Shown here piece after piece: positions 1 to 8,481 of a stretch of DNA of 51,842 nucleotides. The notes under the pieces are model-generated. The model was not told the DNA's origin. It saw only the letters and a list, made by a program, of their open reading frames with translations, and ran no database searches. This DNA is from CAG-390 sp045541375. GTDB lineage: Bacteria > Bacillota > Clostridia > Oscillospirales > CAG-272. The translations under genes were made by a program, and so were the position numbers. Where the stretch lies: the NCBI GenBank assembly GCA_045541375.1, contig JAZQJB010000023.1, forward strand, positions 1 through 51,842, written 5' to 3'. Positions within the stretch are counted from its first letter, which is position 1, and the number at the start of each line of letters is the position of its first letter.

Positions 1-96
1 GATCCCGGAAAAGCGTTCTCCCGTTGTGAGTTTAACATCAATGTGGATTTTGCGGGCTATTGCGAATTGGCGGTTTGATCTTAAAGCCTTCGCGAC

Positions 97-117
97 GGGC
101 GGAGATAAACTCCGCCC
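97..117. repeat. Isolated intergenic hairpin, GGGCGGAG-ATAAA-CTCCGCCC
   Basis: A perfect 8-bp stem with a 5-base loop, in the gene-free stretch 1-188. I see no T-run directly after it, so it is more likely a dispersed intergenic hairpin than a clear terminator. The rest of 1-188 holds nothing I can assign: one frame is open from base 2 to about 150, but it has no recognisable domain. Confidence 0.5.
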
Positions 118-188
118 CTACGTAAAAAACGCATTCGGGAATTCGTGGTATTAGCGAAGAAATACAACAAAATAATGGCAAAAAGGGC

Positions 189-217
189 TTGACATAGGGT
201 GGACAATCTGTTATAAT
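189..217 (+). promoter_or_regulatory. Consensus sigma-A promoter of the rpmG-secE-nusG-rplKA operon
   Basis: TTGACA at 189-194 and TATAAT at 212-217, separated by exactly 17 bases: a perfect match to the housekeeping consensus. Transcription should begin near 224, giving a leader of about 115 bases before rpmG. Such a strong promoter fits a translation-machinery operon. Confidence 0.85.
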
Positions 218-338
218 GGTTTCACCTCTGTTGTTCGAGGTCTTTTTTGTTGTGCGAAAGTTATTCGATTTCCGCTTTTGCCAAGAAAGCCCGAATACGT
301 CAGAGGGAGGTTACATTTTATATGGAGGTGCCGAAAAA

Positions 339-503
339 ATGGCGGGTAAAGAAAAAAGAGTCAGCGTTACTCTCGTTTGCACCGAATGCAAGCAGAGAAA
401 CTACGACACAAAAAAGAACAAGAAGAATACGCCCGACAGACTTGAGCTGAAGAAGTATTGCAAATTCTGCCGTAAGCACACTCTTCACAGAGAAACCAAA
501 TAA
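339..503 (+). CDS. rpmG: Large-subunit ribosomal protein bL33
   Basis: A 54-residue basic protein of the 50S subunit. Two CXXC pairs (C14/C17 and C41/C44) form the zinc ribbon of the C+ type of bL33. An open frame runs further upstream to 216, but the ATG at 339 is preceded by GGAGGT at 324-329 with 9-base spacing and gives the standard length, so I chose it. It is the first gene of a unit running on through secE, nusG, rplK and rplA, the usual order in Firmicutes. The second CXXC lies in YCKFC, as in many clostridial homologues. Identification is secure. Confidence 0.95.
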   Translation: MAGKEKRVSVTLVCTECKQRNYDTKKNKKNTPDRLELKKYCKFCRKHTLHRETK

Positions 504-513
504 GGGGGTCGCT

Positions 514-1029
514 ATGAAGACATCAAAAATCCTTGCGGTTATCCTTGCCGCAATGCTGATGCTCACACTCCTTACTGCAAATGTCTTTGCCGATGAAGTT
601 ACCGGTGAGGCTGCTGCCGAGACAACCGCTGAGGTTGCAGGCGACGCTACCGAGGCTCCCGCAGAGGAAACCGAAGCTCCCGCAGAGGATGATCACGACG
701 ATCACGATCACGACCACGAGGGTGAGACCGAAGACGAGCACGACCACAGCATCAACTGGGTCGACATCATCGTTTCGGCTTCCATCATCGTTCTCGCTGC
801 TCTCGCTTTCGTTATCTGCTACTTCGCTATCCCCTCTTTCAAAGAGAAGGTAAAGAAATTCTTCAGTGATTACAAGAGTGAGCTCAAAAAGGTAACTTGG
901 TCCTCTAAAGAGGATGTCCGCCGTAATACTATCACAGTAATCGTTGTTATCGCCGCGCTCGTAATTGTCATCGCTATTCTTGACATGATCTTCTCGGGCG
1001 GCATTGAGGCTCTCAGCCACCTGATCTGA
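514..1029 (+). CDS. secE: Preprotein translocase subunit SecE with an unusual N-terminal export/His-rich extension
   Basis: SecE is the essential small partner of SecY in the Sec translocon. The core is at the C-terminus: a cytosolic amphipathic segment at about 110-135 containing SELKKVTWSSKED, then a membrane helix at about 139-160. Gram-positive SecE is usually only 60-80 residues; this one has 171. The first 26 residues resemble a signal peptide ending ANVFA. Residues 27-78 are rich in Asp, Glu and Ala with six His (61, 64, 66, 68, 76, 78), and a second membrane helix spans about 83-106. The predicted topology (in-out, out-in, amphipathic, in-out) matches the three-helix proteobacterial SecE, but with an enlarged outer loop. 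GGGGG at 504-508 serves as RBS. Whether the first helix is cleaved is unknown; metal binding by the loop is only an inference. Confidence 0.9.
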   Translation: MKTSKILAVILAAMLMLTLLTANVFADEVTGEAAAETTAEVAGDATEAPAEETEAPAEDDHDDHDHDHEGETEDEHDHSINWVDIIVSASIIVLAALAFVICYFAIPSFKEKVKKFFSDYKSELKKVTWSSKEDVRRNTITVIVVIAALVIVIAILDMIFSGGIEALSHLI

Positions 1030-1038
1030 TAAGATCCA

Positions 1039-1578
1039 ATGAGCGATATCAATGAAATGAATGTCGGTGTGCGTTGGTATGTGGTGCATACGTACTCCGG
1101 ATATGAAAACAAGGTTATGGCAAATATCCAGAAGATCGTTGAAAACCGCGGTCTCGGAGACTTGATCTTTGAGGCAAAGATTCCGGTTGAAACAGTTCTG
1201 GAAAAGAAGGGTGACGAGGAAAAGGAAGTTGAGTACAAGCTCTTCCCCGGCTACGTTCTTGTCAAGATGATCATGAACGACGAATCCTGGCACGCTGTAA
1301 GAAACATTACAGGCGTTACCGGCTTCGTAGGCCCCGGATCCAAGCCCACCCCCCTCTCCGATAAAGAGGTCGAAGACCTTAATATCGAAGAAAAGAAAGC
1401 TCCCCGTCTCACCGTCGGCGTTGGAGACGAGGTCGTCATCAAGGGCGGTCTGTTCGATGGATATAACGGAACAGTCCAGTCTATCTCCGATGACGCAAAG
1501 AAGATCACCGTCCTCGTTAAGAGAGGCCGCCGTGATATGCCGGTAGAGTTTGACGCCGCAAACGTAGTTCCGGTATAA
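1039..1578 (+). CDS. nusG: Transcription termination/antitermination factor NusG
   Basis: A 179-residue NusG. The NGN domain (about residues 10-110) starts with RWYVVHTYSGYE and contains the FPGYVLVKM strand that contacts the RNA polymerase clamp. The KOW domain (about 125-179) begins VGVGDEVVIKGG and has the usual GLFDGYNGTV turn. It couples RNA polymerase to pausing, termination and translation. The start lies 9 bases after the secE stop without a convincing Shine-Dalgarno site, so translational coupling to secE is likely; an internal Met at residue 7 is a possible alternative start. Position between secE and rplK is the standard one. Confidence 0.95.
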   Translation: MSDINEMNVGVRWYVVHTYSGYENKVMANIQKIVENRGLGDLIFEAKIPVETVLEKKGDEEKEVEYKLFPGYVLVKMIMNDESWHAVRNITGVTGFVGPGSKPTPLSDKEVEDLNIEEKKAPRLTVGVGDEVVIKGGLFDGYNGTVQSISDDAKKITVLVKRGRRDMPVEFDAANVVPV

Positions 1579-1583
1579 ATTTA

Positions 1584-1626
1584 GTGGGAGGAAGAAAAAT
1601 TTTTGAATTCTTCCGCCAAAAACCAC
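1584..1626 (+). promoter_or_regulatory. Possible L1-binding leader hairpin before rplK
   Basis: Outer stem GTGG (1584-1587) with CCAC (1623-1626), an asymmetric internal loop, then inner stem GGAAGAA (1590-1596) with TTCTTCC (1608-1614). It lies just before the rplK RBS. In many bacteria ribosomal protein L1 represses its own rplKA mRNA by binding a 23S-like structure at this place. The location and asymmetric loop fit; assignment as an L1 site is inference. Confidence 0.45.
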
Positions 1627-1642
1627 ATGGAGGTATTTATTT

Positions 1643-2068
1643 ATGGGAAAGAAAGTATTGGGCTATATCAAGCTTCAGCTGCCCGCCGGTAAAGCAACTC
1701 CTCAGCCCCCCGTAGGTCCCGCCCTCGGTCAGTACGGTGTTGCAATTCCGGTTTTCACAAAGGAATTTAACGAAAGAACCAAGAACGACATCGGTCTCAT
1801 CATCCCTGTAGTTATCACTGTATATGCAGACCGTTCCTTCACATTCATCACCAAGACTCCCCCCGCACCCGTTCTCATTCTCAAGGCTGCAGGCATTGAG
1901 AAGGGCTCCGATAAGCCCAACAAGAACAAGGTTGCTAAGCTTACCAAGGAACAGGTAAGAAAGATCGCAGAGACCAAGATGCCCGACCTTAACGCTGCTA
2001 CCATCGAGACCGCTATGAGCATGATCGCAGGTACCGCACGTTCCATGGGTATCACCGTAGAAGACTAA
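1643..2068 (+). CDS. rplK: Large-subunit ribosomal protein uL11
   Basis: A 141-residue ribosomal protein of the GTPase-associated centre. The N-terminal domain carries the proline-rich LPAGKATPQPPVGPALG segment typical of L11, where thiostrepton-type antibiotics act. The C-terminal RNA-binding domain runs from about residue 72 and ends MGITVED. GGAGGT sits 9 bases before the ATG. The gene follows nusG after a 64-base gap holding the possible L1 leader and precedes rplA by 16 bases. Confidence 0.96.
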   Translation: MGKKVLGYIKLQLPAGKATPQPPVGPALGQYGVAIPVFTKEFNERTKNDIGLIIPVVITVYADRSFTFITKTPPAPVLILKAAGIEKGSDKPNKNKVAKLTKEQVRKIAETKMPDLNAATIETAMSMIAGTARSMGITVED

Positions 2069-2084
2069 GAGGAGGTAAGTTAAA

Positions 2085-2783
2085 ATGGCTAAAATGGGTA
2101 AGAAGTATACAGATAGTGCTAAGCTCATCGACCGTTCGAAGGCTTACGATCCCTCTGAGGCTATGGCTCTCGTTTGCCAGACCGCAAAGGCAAAGTTTGA
2201 TGAGACTGTTGAGATCCACATCCGTCTGGGCGTTGACTCCCGTCACGCAGACCAGCAGGTTCGTGGTGCAGTTGTTCTCCCCAACGGTACCGGTAAGACC
2301 GTTAAGACTCTCGTATTCGTAAAGGATCCCGCTAAGATCGAGGCTGCTACCGCAGCAGGCGCAGATTACGTTGGCGGCGCAGAGTTCGTTGAGAAGATCA
2401 CCAAGGAAAACTGGTTCGACTTCGACGTTGTAATCGCATCTCCCGACATGATGGGCGTTATCGGCCGTCTCGGTAAGGTTCTCGGTCCTAAGGGACTTAT
2501 GCCTTCCCCCAAGAACGGTACCGTTACCCCCGACGTTGCTCGTGCAGTAAACGAGGCTAAGGCAGGTAAGATCGAGTACCGTCTTGACAAGACCAACATC
2601 ATCCACTGCCCTCTCGGCAAGGTTTCCTTCGGCGAGCAGAAGCTCCAGGAGAACTTTGACGCTCTCGTTGGCGCAGTTATCAAGGCTAAGCCCGCTGCTG
2701 CTAAGGGTCAGTACATCAAGAGCTGCGTAATCGCATCCACGATGGGCCCCGGCGTTAAGATCAACCAGGCTAAGCTTGGCTAA
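2085..2783 (+). CDS. rplA: Large-subunit ribosomal protein uL1
   Basis: A 232-residue uL1, the mobile stalk protein near the E site and translational repressor of its operon in many bacteria. Hallmarks are LGPKGLMPSPKNGTV in the middle and KGQYIKSCVIASTMGPGVKIN near the C-terminus. AGGAGGTAAG precedes the start. It is the last gene of the operon: a strong terminator follows immediately, and rplJ-rplL are not adjacent here, so they must be transcribed separately or lie elsewhere. Confidence 0.96.
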   Translation: MAKMGKKYTDSAKLIDRSKAYDPSEAMALVCQTAKAKFDETVEIHIRLGVDSRHADQQVRGAVVLPNGTGKTVKTLVFVKDPAKIEAATAAGADYVGGAEFVEKITKENWFDFDVVIASPDMMGVIGRLGKVLGPKGLMPSPKNGTVTPDVARAVNEAKAGKIEYRLDKTNIIHCPLGKVSFGEQKLQENFDALVGAVIKAKPAAAKGQYIKSCVIASTMGPGVKINQAKLG

Positions 2784-2784
2784 T

Positions 2785-2818
2785 AAACAAAAAGACCGCT
2801 TCGGCGGTCTTTTTGTTT
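2785..2818 (+). terminator. Intrinsic terminator of the rpmG-rplA operon
   Basis: AAAGACCGC (2791-2799), a TTCG loop and GCGGTCTTT (2804-2812). The flanks extend the stem to AAAC...GTTT, giving a T-rich right arm. It starts within two bases of the rplA stop. Confidence 0.9.
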
Positions 2819-2826
2819 AGTTATGA

Positions 2827-2974
2827 TCGCCTACGGCGAGTTTAGAGTTATGATTGGCTACGCCAAGCTATGATGTGCCTTCGGCACAGTTTGAAGTAGC
2901 AAAGCGATCATATCATAACGTTTGCGAAGCAAACTCATAGTGGCGAGCGTAAGGGAGTCTCATAACTCATAACT
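2827..2974. repeat. Mini-hairpin array E
   Basis: The gap between the rplA terminator and the next promoter holds successive short palindromes: TCGCC-TAC-GGCGA (2827), TTGGC-TAC-GCCAA (2954-type unit at 2854), TGTGCC-TTC-GGCACA (2874) and GTTTGC-GAA-GCAAAC (2920). They are separated by TATGAT/CATAAC-like spacers. Loops are TNC on the left and GNA on the right, so orientation flips inside the array. No ORF or promoter is seen within it. Confidence 0.7.
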
Positions 2975-3001
2975 AAAAAACACAAGGTTTTCTTAAAATC
3001 A

Positions 3002-3030
3002 TTGACTATTTTGCAATTCTGTGATATCAT
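3002..3030 (+). promoter_or_regulatory. Sigma-A promoter for the YwaF-like gene
   Basis: TTGACT (3002-3007), 17 bases, TATCAT (3025-3030). It lies 45 bases before the chosen start codon at 3075. Confidence 0.7.
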
Positions 3031-3074
3031 ATTTATAGATATGACTATTAATATTTGAAATGGGAGATATACCT

Positions 3075-3806
3075 ATGGCTTGGGGAACATTTGGTGTCGC
3101 GCATATCGCCACGCTCGTTTTTGCCGTGGTTTTGAATGTCGCGCTTTATTTCATATTGAAGAAATGCTCGCAGAAAGTGCAAGTGACGGTTCTCGGGATC
3201 CTGTCGTTCTGGGGGATCGCCGCGATAATATACAATCTCTTTCCCCTCGAGATGGCGCTTGAGTATCTCCCGCTCCACCTTTGCTCCTTCAACGCGATGA
3301 TCCTGCCCTTTGCGGTCTTCACGCGCAACAAGGTGATCGGAAATCTGACTCTGCTTTGGTCGCTCGGAGCCGCAATGGCGCTGATACTCAACCATTCGAT
3401 AGCAGACACCGCGATCGGAGGGCCCGTTTTCTGCTTCTACTATTTTCCGCACGTTTTCGAAGCGAGCATACCGATCATACTATTCAAGCTTGGACTTTGC
3501 AAGCTTGACGCAAGATGCATCTTTTCAACCGTGGGAATATCAGCGGCTGTTTACACCGCTGTGCACGCGATCAATCTGAAGATCAATGAATACTGCAAGG
3601 AAAACGAGATAGTCGACCGGGCGGGCGAGATCATTGATGTCAACTACATGTACTCAATGGCACCGGACAACCCTCTGCTCGATCTATTCTACGAATGGTT
3701 CCCCATGCCATTCTGGTATATGCTCCCCGTCATACCGATCGTGCTTATATACCTTGGCGCCATTTACGGCATCGCGGCGCTTGTCAAGAAGAAAAAGTCT
3801 GCATAA
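3075..3806 (+). CDS. YwaF/TIGR02206-type integral membrane protein
   Basis: A 243-residue, very hydrophobic protein with about six or seven membrane helices, the first covering residues 8-25. The motif LPLHLCSFNAMILP followed by a TRNKVIGNL loop resembles the TIGR02206/YwaF family, whose function is not established. I chose the ATG at 3075 because GGGAG at 3062-3066 lies 8 bases upstream; an in-frame ATG at 3060 would add five residues and has no RBS. It is a single-gene unit with its own promoter, converging on the ABC operon, with one shared terminator. Confidence 0.7.
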   Translation: MAWGTFGVAHIATLVFAVVLNVALYFILKKCSQKVQVTVLGILSFWGIAAIIYNLFPLEMALEYLPLHLCSFNAMILPFAVFTRNKVIGNLTLLWSLGAAMALILNHSIADTAIGGPVFCFYYFPHVFEASIPIILFKLGLCKLDARCIFSTVGISAAVYTAVHAINLKINEYCKENEIVDRAGEIIDVNYMYSMAPDNPLLDLFYEWFPMPFWYMLPVIPIVLIYLGAIYGIAALVKKKKSA

Positions 3807-3847
3807 AAACAACACAGAAGGCTCGAAAAAGCCTTCTGTGTTGTTTT
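3806..3847. terminator. Bidirectional terminator between convergent units
   Basis: AAAACAACACAGAAGGC (3806-3822), an 8-base loop, and GCCTTCTGTGTTGTTTT (3831-3847): a 17-bp perfect stem ending in T-runs on both strands. It serves the + gene ending at 3806 and the minus operon ending at 3856. Confidence 0.9.
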
Positions 3848-3855
3848 TTGTATTT

Positions 3856-6096
3856 TTACGAATACTTATCGGTCGCCTTGATGGCTTCGCCGGTGATGAC
3901 CTTGCCCGCTTCCTCTGCGATCTTCTTGGTGAAGCTGCGGAGAACTCGGAACTCGCCGTCGCCGTCGTTAACCGTGATCATAGCGGCGCGCTCGGAGTAG
4001 TTATAGTATTTGTATTCGTAGTATGTGTATTCGTTGGTTTCGGGATCCTTATAGGATGTTTCAACCTTGATGCGAACGTCATAATTACCGCGGTTTGCGA
4101 GGATCGCATCGACTTCCGATTCGGTCAGACCGTTGGTTCCGTCGTGAACGCTTCCCTGCTTGGATGCATAGAGGAGCGCCGAGAAGAACTTACGGAAGTT
4201 CGACATGCCGTATCTCATATATTCCTTGATGAGAACGCCGTCGTGAGTGCAGATGCGGATCTGGTTTGCGGTGACGTAGACCTGATAATCGGGGCAGTCG
4301 ATAACGCCCTTGAGGACTGCGACCTCCTCGCCGCGATTGTTGTTCACAAGATAACCGTCGCCCTCGATCTTTACTCTTTCGCCGGCGCTGTTATATACCT
4401 TGATGTTTTCGTGGTCGATGACCCACTTAAATCCCTTCTTATCGATTACAGTAAGCTCGGAGACCGACTCCATCTTGTTGCCCTTTGAATCGTAGCCGAG
4501 AATAGCCATCTGAGCCGAAGAGATCGTGCCCTTCTTCTTTGCATCTGCAGAGCAGTTGGGGTTGGTTACCGAGTCGGACATTGAGTTATCAAGCTCGAAG
4601 GTGTAAAGATTGCCGTCATACTCAACCTCGACCTTGGTCGCCCACGCGAGGTTCATCGAGAAATAAAGGTCGTTTACCCAATCGTTCTTGGTGTAGTTGA
4701 GGAATGTGAGCGCGGAACGATCGACCTCAACAATGAAGTTGTAAATTCCCGAGGTGATATAACGGGTGCCCTGCTCGGTCTCAGCACTGATGAAGATCAG
4801 ATGCTCATACTTCTCCTGGAAGGTGAAGTAGATTACGTATTCGGGATTCTCGAGTCCGTACTTTTTGAGCGCCTCATCATCGATTCCAAGCTTGACAACT
4901 CCGATAGGAGCGAGAGTGTAGAAGGTCTGCAGGCAGGTGTCGATGGAGTTATCGTTTGCCACGTAACCTGCGGGGTAGCTGAGAGTGTAGGGAGTGTTCG
5001 CGTAGAATGTACCCGTTCTCTCGTCAAGATCCTGGAAGGTGAAGGAAACGATGGGATCGAGATCGAGCTTGTCGATCTCCTCATCGGTGGCATCATCGGG
5101 AATGGAGTTGAACTTTTCACCCTCCCAGATGGTGAAGTTTTCAACGTCGAAATAGTTGTTGAGCTCCATCGGGTAGGTAACGAGAGGAGTTACGAACTTC
5201 TCGATCGGCTCGTGGAGCACACTTTCGATGCTGTCGTAGGTCTTGCCGTCGTACATTCCAAGATAGGAACCGTCAAGGCTGTAGTTCATAACGTAAACCG
5301 CGTCGCGGTCGGTCAGCTTGACGTAATAGCCCGTGTTCGAAGGAACTGCATCGCCAACGTAAACGGTGTGGGAGTTACCGTCGATATCGGTCACGCGGTA
5401 CCAGTTGGGAGTGTAATCGTATTCGTTGCCATTTTCGTCCACTCTCTTTTCGGGAGCAAGGCCGTATTCGGTGTAAAGTCCGTTTTCGTCCTTGATGGGA
5501 TCGGGGATCTTTCTTGTCGAGAGCGAGTATCCGCATGAAACTGCAAGCGAGGAGAACATTACCTGCGAGAAGGGTGTTCCCTCGTAGCCCTTGATCTGGA
5601 AATCGCCGTCCTTATCGACGTAGAAGGTATATGATCCGTGATCGTTGTGAACCTCGATCTTATCGATGTTATCCTGCTTGATCTGCTTGAACATCTGAAT
5701 TCTGTTCGCAACGCCGACCTCTTCGCCCTCAACGGTATCAATGACCGAGTAAACGGTGTTGATACCCGTGTCGGGATCGACCTTGACCTCGGTGCCGAGG
5801 GCGGTCACATAGATATAAGTGTTCTTTGAAGTATCCGCGGAAACCGATAGATCGAGCGTGTCGCCCTTATCGTCGCACATAACGTAGATGCCGTTTTTCT
5901 GCTTGATCTGGTACTTCGCGCCGTCGTAATCCTCAAAATAAATGATATTGACGATATAATCAACGAGAATGAAGGCTGCGATCAGAAAAACGACAAGCAC
6001 GGAGAGCGCGATTATCCAGTTTCTCTGCATCTTTGCCACCGAACGGCGGCGGCGAAGACGCGCGGTGCTTTCATTTATTGCCTTGCCGTTTGTCAT
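3856..6096 (-). CDS. DUF4340-type membrane-anchored accessory protein of an ABC exporter
   Basis: A 746-residue protein with a basic cytosolic N-terminus, one membrane helix at about residues 27-50 and a long extracytoplasmic part. Repeated segments such as KNGIYVMCDDKGDTLDLS and the order next to a GldG-like gene resemble DUF4340 proteins, which occur with GldF/GldG-type ABC-2 systems; the exact role is unknown. The start at 6096 overlaps the upstream stop as ATGA and has AGGAG 9 bases away; the frame is open further up, but those codons lie inside the preceding gene. It is the last gene of a four-gene operon. It is longer than most DUF4340 proteins I know, so extra or duplicated domains are possible. 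Confidence 0.65.
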   Translation of the reverse strand: MTNGKAINESTARLRRRRSVAKMQRNWIIALSVLVVFLIAAFILVDYIVNIIYFEDYDGAKYQIKQKNGIYVMCDDKGDTLDLSVSADTSKNTYIYVTALGTEVKVDPDTGINTVYSVIDTVEGEEVGVANRIQMFKQIKQDNIDKIEVHNDHGSYTFYVDKDGDFQIKGYEGTPFSQVMFSSLAVSCGYSLSTRKIPDPIKDENGLYTEYGLAPEKRVDENGNEYDYTPNWYRVTDIDGNSHTVYVGDAVPSNTGYYVKLTDRDAVYVMNYSLDGSYLGMYDGKTYDSIESVLHEPIEKFVTPLVTYPMELNNYFDVENFTIWEGEKFNSIPDDATDEEIDKLDLDPIVSFTFQDLDERTGTFYANTPYTLSYPAGYVANDNSIDTCLQTFYTLAPIGVVKLGIDDEALKKYGLENPEYVIYFTFQEKYEHLIFISAETEQGTRYITSGIYNFIVEVDRSALTFLNYTKNDWVNDLYFSMNLAWATKVEVEYDGNLYTFELDNSMSDSVTNPNCSADAKKKGTISSAQMAILGYDSKGNKMESVSELTVIDKKGFKWVIDHENIKVYNSAGERVKIEGDGYLVNNNRGEEVAVLKGVIDCPDYQVYVTANQIRICTHDGVLIKEYMRYGMSNFRKFFSALLYASKQGSVHDGTNGLTESEVDAILANRGNYDVRIKVETSYKDPETNEYTYYEYKYYNYSERAAMITVNDGDGEFRVLRSFTKKIAEEAGKVITGEAIKATDKYS

Positions 6097-7682
6097 CTGT
6101 ACTTTCTCCTTACGAGAACGTAAACGCCTGCAATAGCGGTGATGAGAGTGGGGATAAGGATGAGGGCGATGGTCCATCTGTTAGCCTGAGCGGTGGTGAG
6201 AGTTTCGATGGTGGTCGAAGCGAAGGGCTTGATATCAAGTCCGACGGGAACGTTCTCACGTCCTGTTGCGCGGAGTGCGCTGAGCATCAGGTCGGTGTTA
6301 CCGTAGGTGTTCGAGAGAAGGAGGGTGCTCGAGAGGAAATCGGTCGAGCCGCAAGCAAGAACGTAGGAATAGTCCTCGTTGGTGTTATCAACCATTCTCG
6401 ATTCACGGGTGATGGTCATAAGCTTGAAGGGATACTGAGAAGTTGCCTCTGCAACAACTGTGGTATCAACAACTGCGGTTGCGGTCGAGGGGGAAACGAA
6501 AACGTCGAACATTGAGCGCGATACGCCGTCCTTGTAATAAGAACCGTAGCTGAAGTTCTGCGTGGGATCCTCCTCATCCTGATGCCAAACGCTCTGATAG
6601 GTGTCGGAATAGGAGATTCCCATCGCGTTCTTGAAGATGACCTTGGGGGGATAGGTGGTTCTCAGATCCTTGTGGAGAGAAGCGCCGAGACCAAGGGTAG
6701 CATAGGTGCCGACAACGGTCATACCGTCCTCGGTCAGCGACTGGTTATAATCGCGGATCGTGGTGCCGTGTACGTTTTCCATATTGTCGGTGTGGCGGTC
6801 GAACTTGATGCCCCATTCCTCAAGATACTCCTCAAGATTGGGAAGCAGAGGTGTGGTGGGGTTGACGAAGACCATGAGGGCGTTTGTACCGTCAAGGAAA
6901 CGGTCGAGCTTTTCGATCTCGGAGATATTCGAAACGCCGTCATTTACAAGGAAGTCGTCCTGCGGGTCATAGATGACCATAAGGCGGCAGTCCTCGGGGA
7001 TCTCCTGGTGTGCAAGGTCGATAAGCTGGACCTTGTAGCCGCCGTCCTCGAGCAGGGAGAGCATATACTGAGTTTCCGCAATATCGTTCGCCGCCATGAA
7101 GGGCTCGCCGTGGTTGACGGTCACGCAAGCGATGGGGGATTCAGCCTGAGTTACGGCAAGAATACCCGAAACGAGCTTCTTTTCGCCGTTGTACGCCCAG
7201 GGAGGGGAGTTTTCATCATTGAAATAGAACATCGATCTGAGCGAGTAAACGCGGAATTCGGTGCCCGAGTATACGATAACGTCGGTCGAATAGATCGAGT
7301 CCTTCGAATTGTTCTTGAACTTGTTTACAGCGGAAGGCTCGCGCCAGATATTCACGTTTTCAACATGGATATAATCGTTCTTCTCCGCAAGGCCGAGGGC
7401 GGTCTTGTAGATCATCTTGCTGTAATACTCGTTTTCGATATTGTCGGGATCGTCACAGAAAAGGATGTGAACGTCCTTGTCGATATTCTCGAGAGCCTCA
7501 ACGGCTGCATCGGAGAGGGTGTAGATCTCGTCACGGGTGAGATCGGTGTACCAGAGGTACTTGTCCGCCAGGAGCTTGAAAACTCCGTTGAAAAGGAGAA
7601 GAGCCGCGATGATGACGCAGGTCATCATGACCGAAAGGCTTCCGTACTTGAACTTGCGGGAAGAGAAAGCAGAATTCTTCAT
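6093..7682 (-). CDS. GldG-like ABC-2 transporter auxiliary protein
   Basis: A 529-residue protein with membrane helices at about 17-37 and 503-522 and a large extracytoplasmic region between. The layout and the early segment LTRDEIYTLSDAAVEAL match the GldG / ABC_transp_aux family, which pairs with ABC-2 permeases. A segment around ACVTVNHGEP also fits. In Bacteroidetes the family is linked to gliding; in Firmicutes its substrate is unknown. The gene starts 20 bases after the permease and overlaps the DUF4340-like gene by 4 bases, so the three membrane proteins are probably made in fixed ratio. Confidence 0.75.
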   Translation of the reverse strand: MKNSAFSSRKFKYGSLSVMMTCVIIAALLLFNGVFKLLADKYLWYTDLTRDEIYTLSDAAVEALENIDKDVHILFCDDPDNIENEYYSKMIYKTALGLAEKNDYIHVENVNIWREPSAVNKFKNNSKDSIYSTDVIVYSGTEFRVYSLRSMFYFNDENSPPWAYNGEKKLVSGILAVTQAESPIACVTVNHGEPFMAANDIAETQYMLSLLEDGGYKVQLIDLAHQEIPEDCRLMVIYDPQDDFLVNDGVSNISEIEKLDRFLDGTNALMVFVNPTTPLLPNLEEYLEEWGIKFDRHTDNMENVHGTTIRDYNQSLTEDGMTVVGTYATLGLGASLHKDLRTTYPPKVIFKNAMGISYSDTYQSVWHQDEEDPTQNFSYGSYYKDGVSRSMFDVFVSPSTATAVVDTTVVAEATSQYPFKLMTITRESRMVDNTNEDYSYVLACGSTDFLSSTLLLSNTYGNTDLMLSALRATGRENVPVGLDIKPFASTTIETLTTAQANRWTIALILIPTLITAIAGVYVLVRRKYR

Positions 7683-7702
7683 TGTTTATTCCTCACTTTC
7701 TC

Positions 7703-8476
7703 TTAAGCCCAACGGCGGCGCTCATAGACGCGGACCGTGAGATAGATTGCGATAAAGGTCATGGATACGTAGTAAAGCAGTGCGGACCAGTCAAGGATAC
7801 CGTACTGGAAGTTGGTGAAGCGGGAAACAACGCTTATCCAGTCAATAATGTAGCGAACTACATAATTGTTAATAAGTCTTGTGCCTTCCTCTTCGCTGCC
7901 GACGCCGTTGAGCATATTGAGAATGAGCATAACGGCAAGGACCGCGATTGTGATAACAGCCGCGGAGAGCTGGTTTTCTGTCATCGAGGAGATAAGAATA
8001 CCGATCGCAATGAATACCGCGCCGACGAGAAGCACGCCGAGAAGCGAGCCGATGATCTCGGGAGTCACGGGACCCTTGATGGTAAGACCGTCGGGGTCAA
8101 GATCACTTTCCTGCTTACCGATGATGTAAAGAGGAATGAGGTTCACGCAGGAAGCAGCCAGACAGCCTGCGTAGATAGTCATAGCGGCAAGGAACTTGCC
8201 CATAACCATACCCGTGATCGAGATGGGCGCGGTCATAAGCATCTGCTCGGTGCGCATTTTACGCTCCTCGGAGAAGGTTCTCATTGTGAGAAGCGGGATG
8301 ATGATGATCATACTGAGTATGAGCCAATAGTAATAGGATGCGGTGCTGTAAGAATTGCTCTGGAGAGTGGTGTAACAGCAAAGCGCTGCCGACAGAGCCA
8401 GAAAAACTCCGATAAACACGTATCCCACCGGGTTGATGAAATACGAACGCATCTCCTTTTTATAAATTGCAAGCAT
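7703..8476 (-). CDS. ABC-2 type transporter permease (GldF-like)
   Basis: A 257-residue permease with about six membrane helices. It opens with MLAIYKKEMRSYFINPVGYVF, the usual start of GldF-like ABC-2 permeases, followed by a RTFSEERKMRTEQMLM cytosolic loop of the kind that contacts the ATPase. It starts 5 bases after the ATPase gene, indicating co-translation. It should form the membrane channel with the ATPase at 8482-9651; the cargo cannot be read from the sequence. Confidence 0.8.
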   Translation of the reverse strand: MLAIYKKEMRSYFINPVGYVFIGVFLALSAALCCYTTLQSNSYSTASYYYWLILSMIIIIPLLTMRTFSEERKMRTEQMLMTAPISITGMVMGKFLAAMTIYAGCLAASCVNLIPLYIIGKQESDLDPDGLTIKGPVTPEIIGSLLGVLLVGAVFIAIGILISSMTENQLSAAVITIAVLAVMLILNMLNGVGSEEEGTRLINNYVVRYIIDWISVVSRFTNFQYGILDWSALLYYVSMTFIAIYLTVRVYERRRWA

Positions 8477-8481
8477 TGCGT

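Noticed and set aside
2..151. Open frame at the left edge as the end of an upstream gene.
   Set aside because: No recognisable protein family, and it runs through an intergenic-type hairpin.
216..338. Longer N-terminus of bL33 starting at 216.
   Set aside because: It would start at the -10 box itself, and the internal ATG has an ideal RBS and gives the family length.
504..520. tRNA-Trp between rpmG and secE, common in related genomes.
   Set aside because: The two genes are only 10 bases apart; no room and no cloverleaf.
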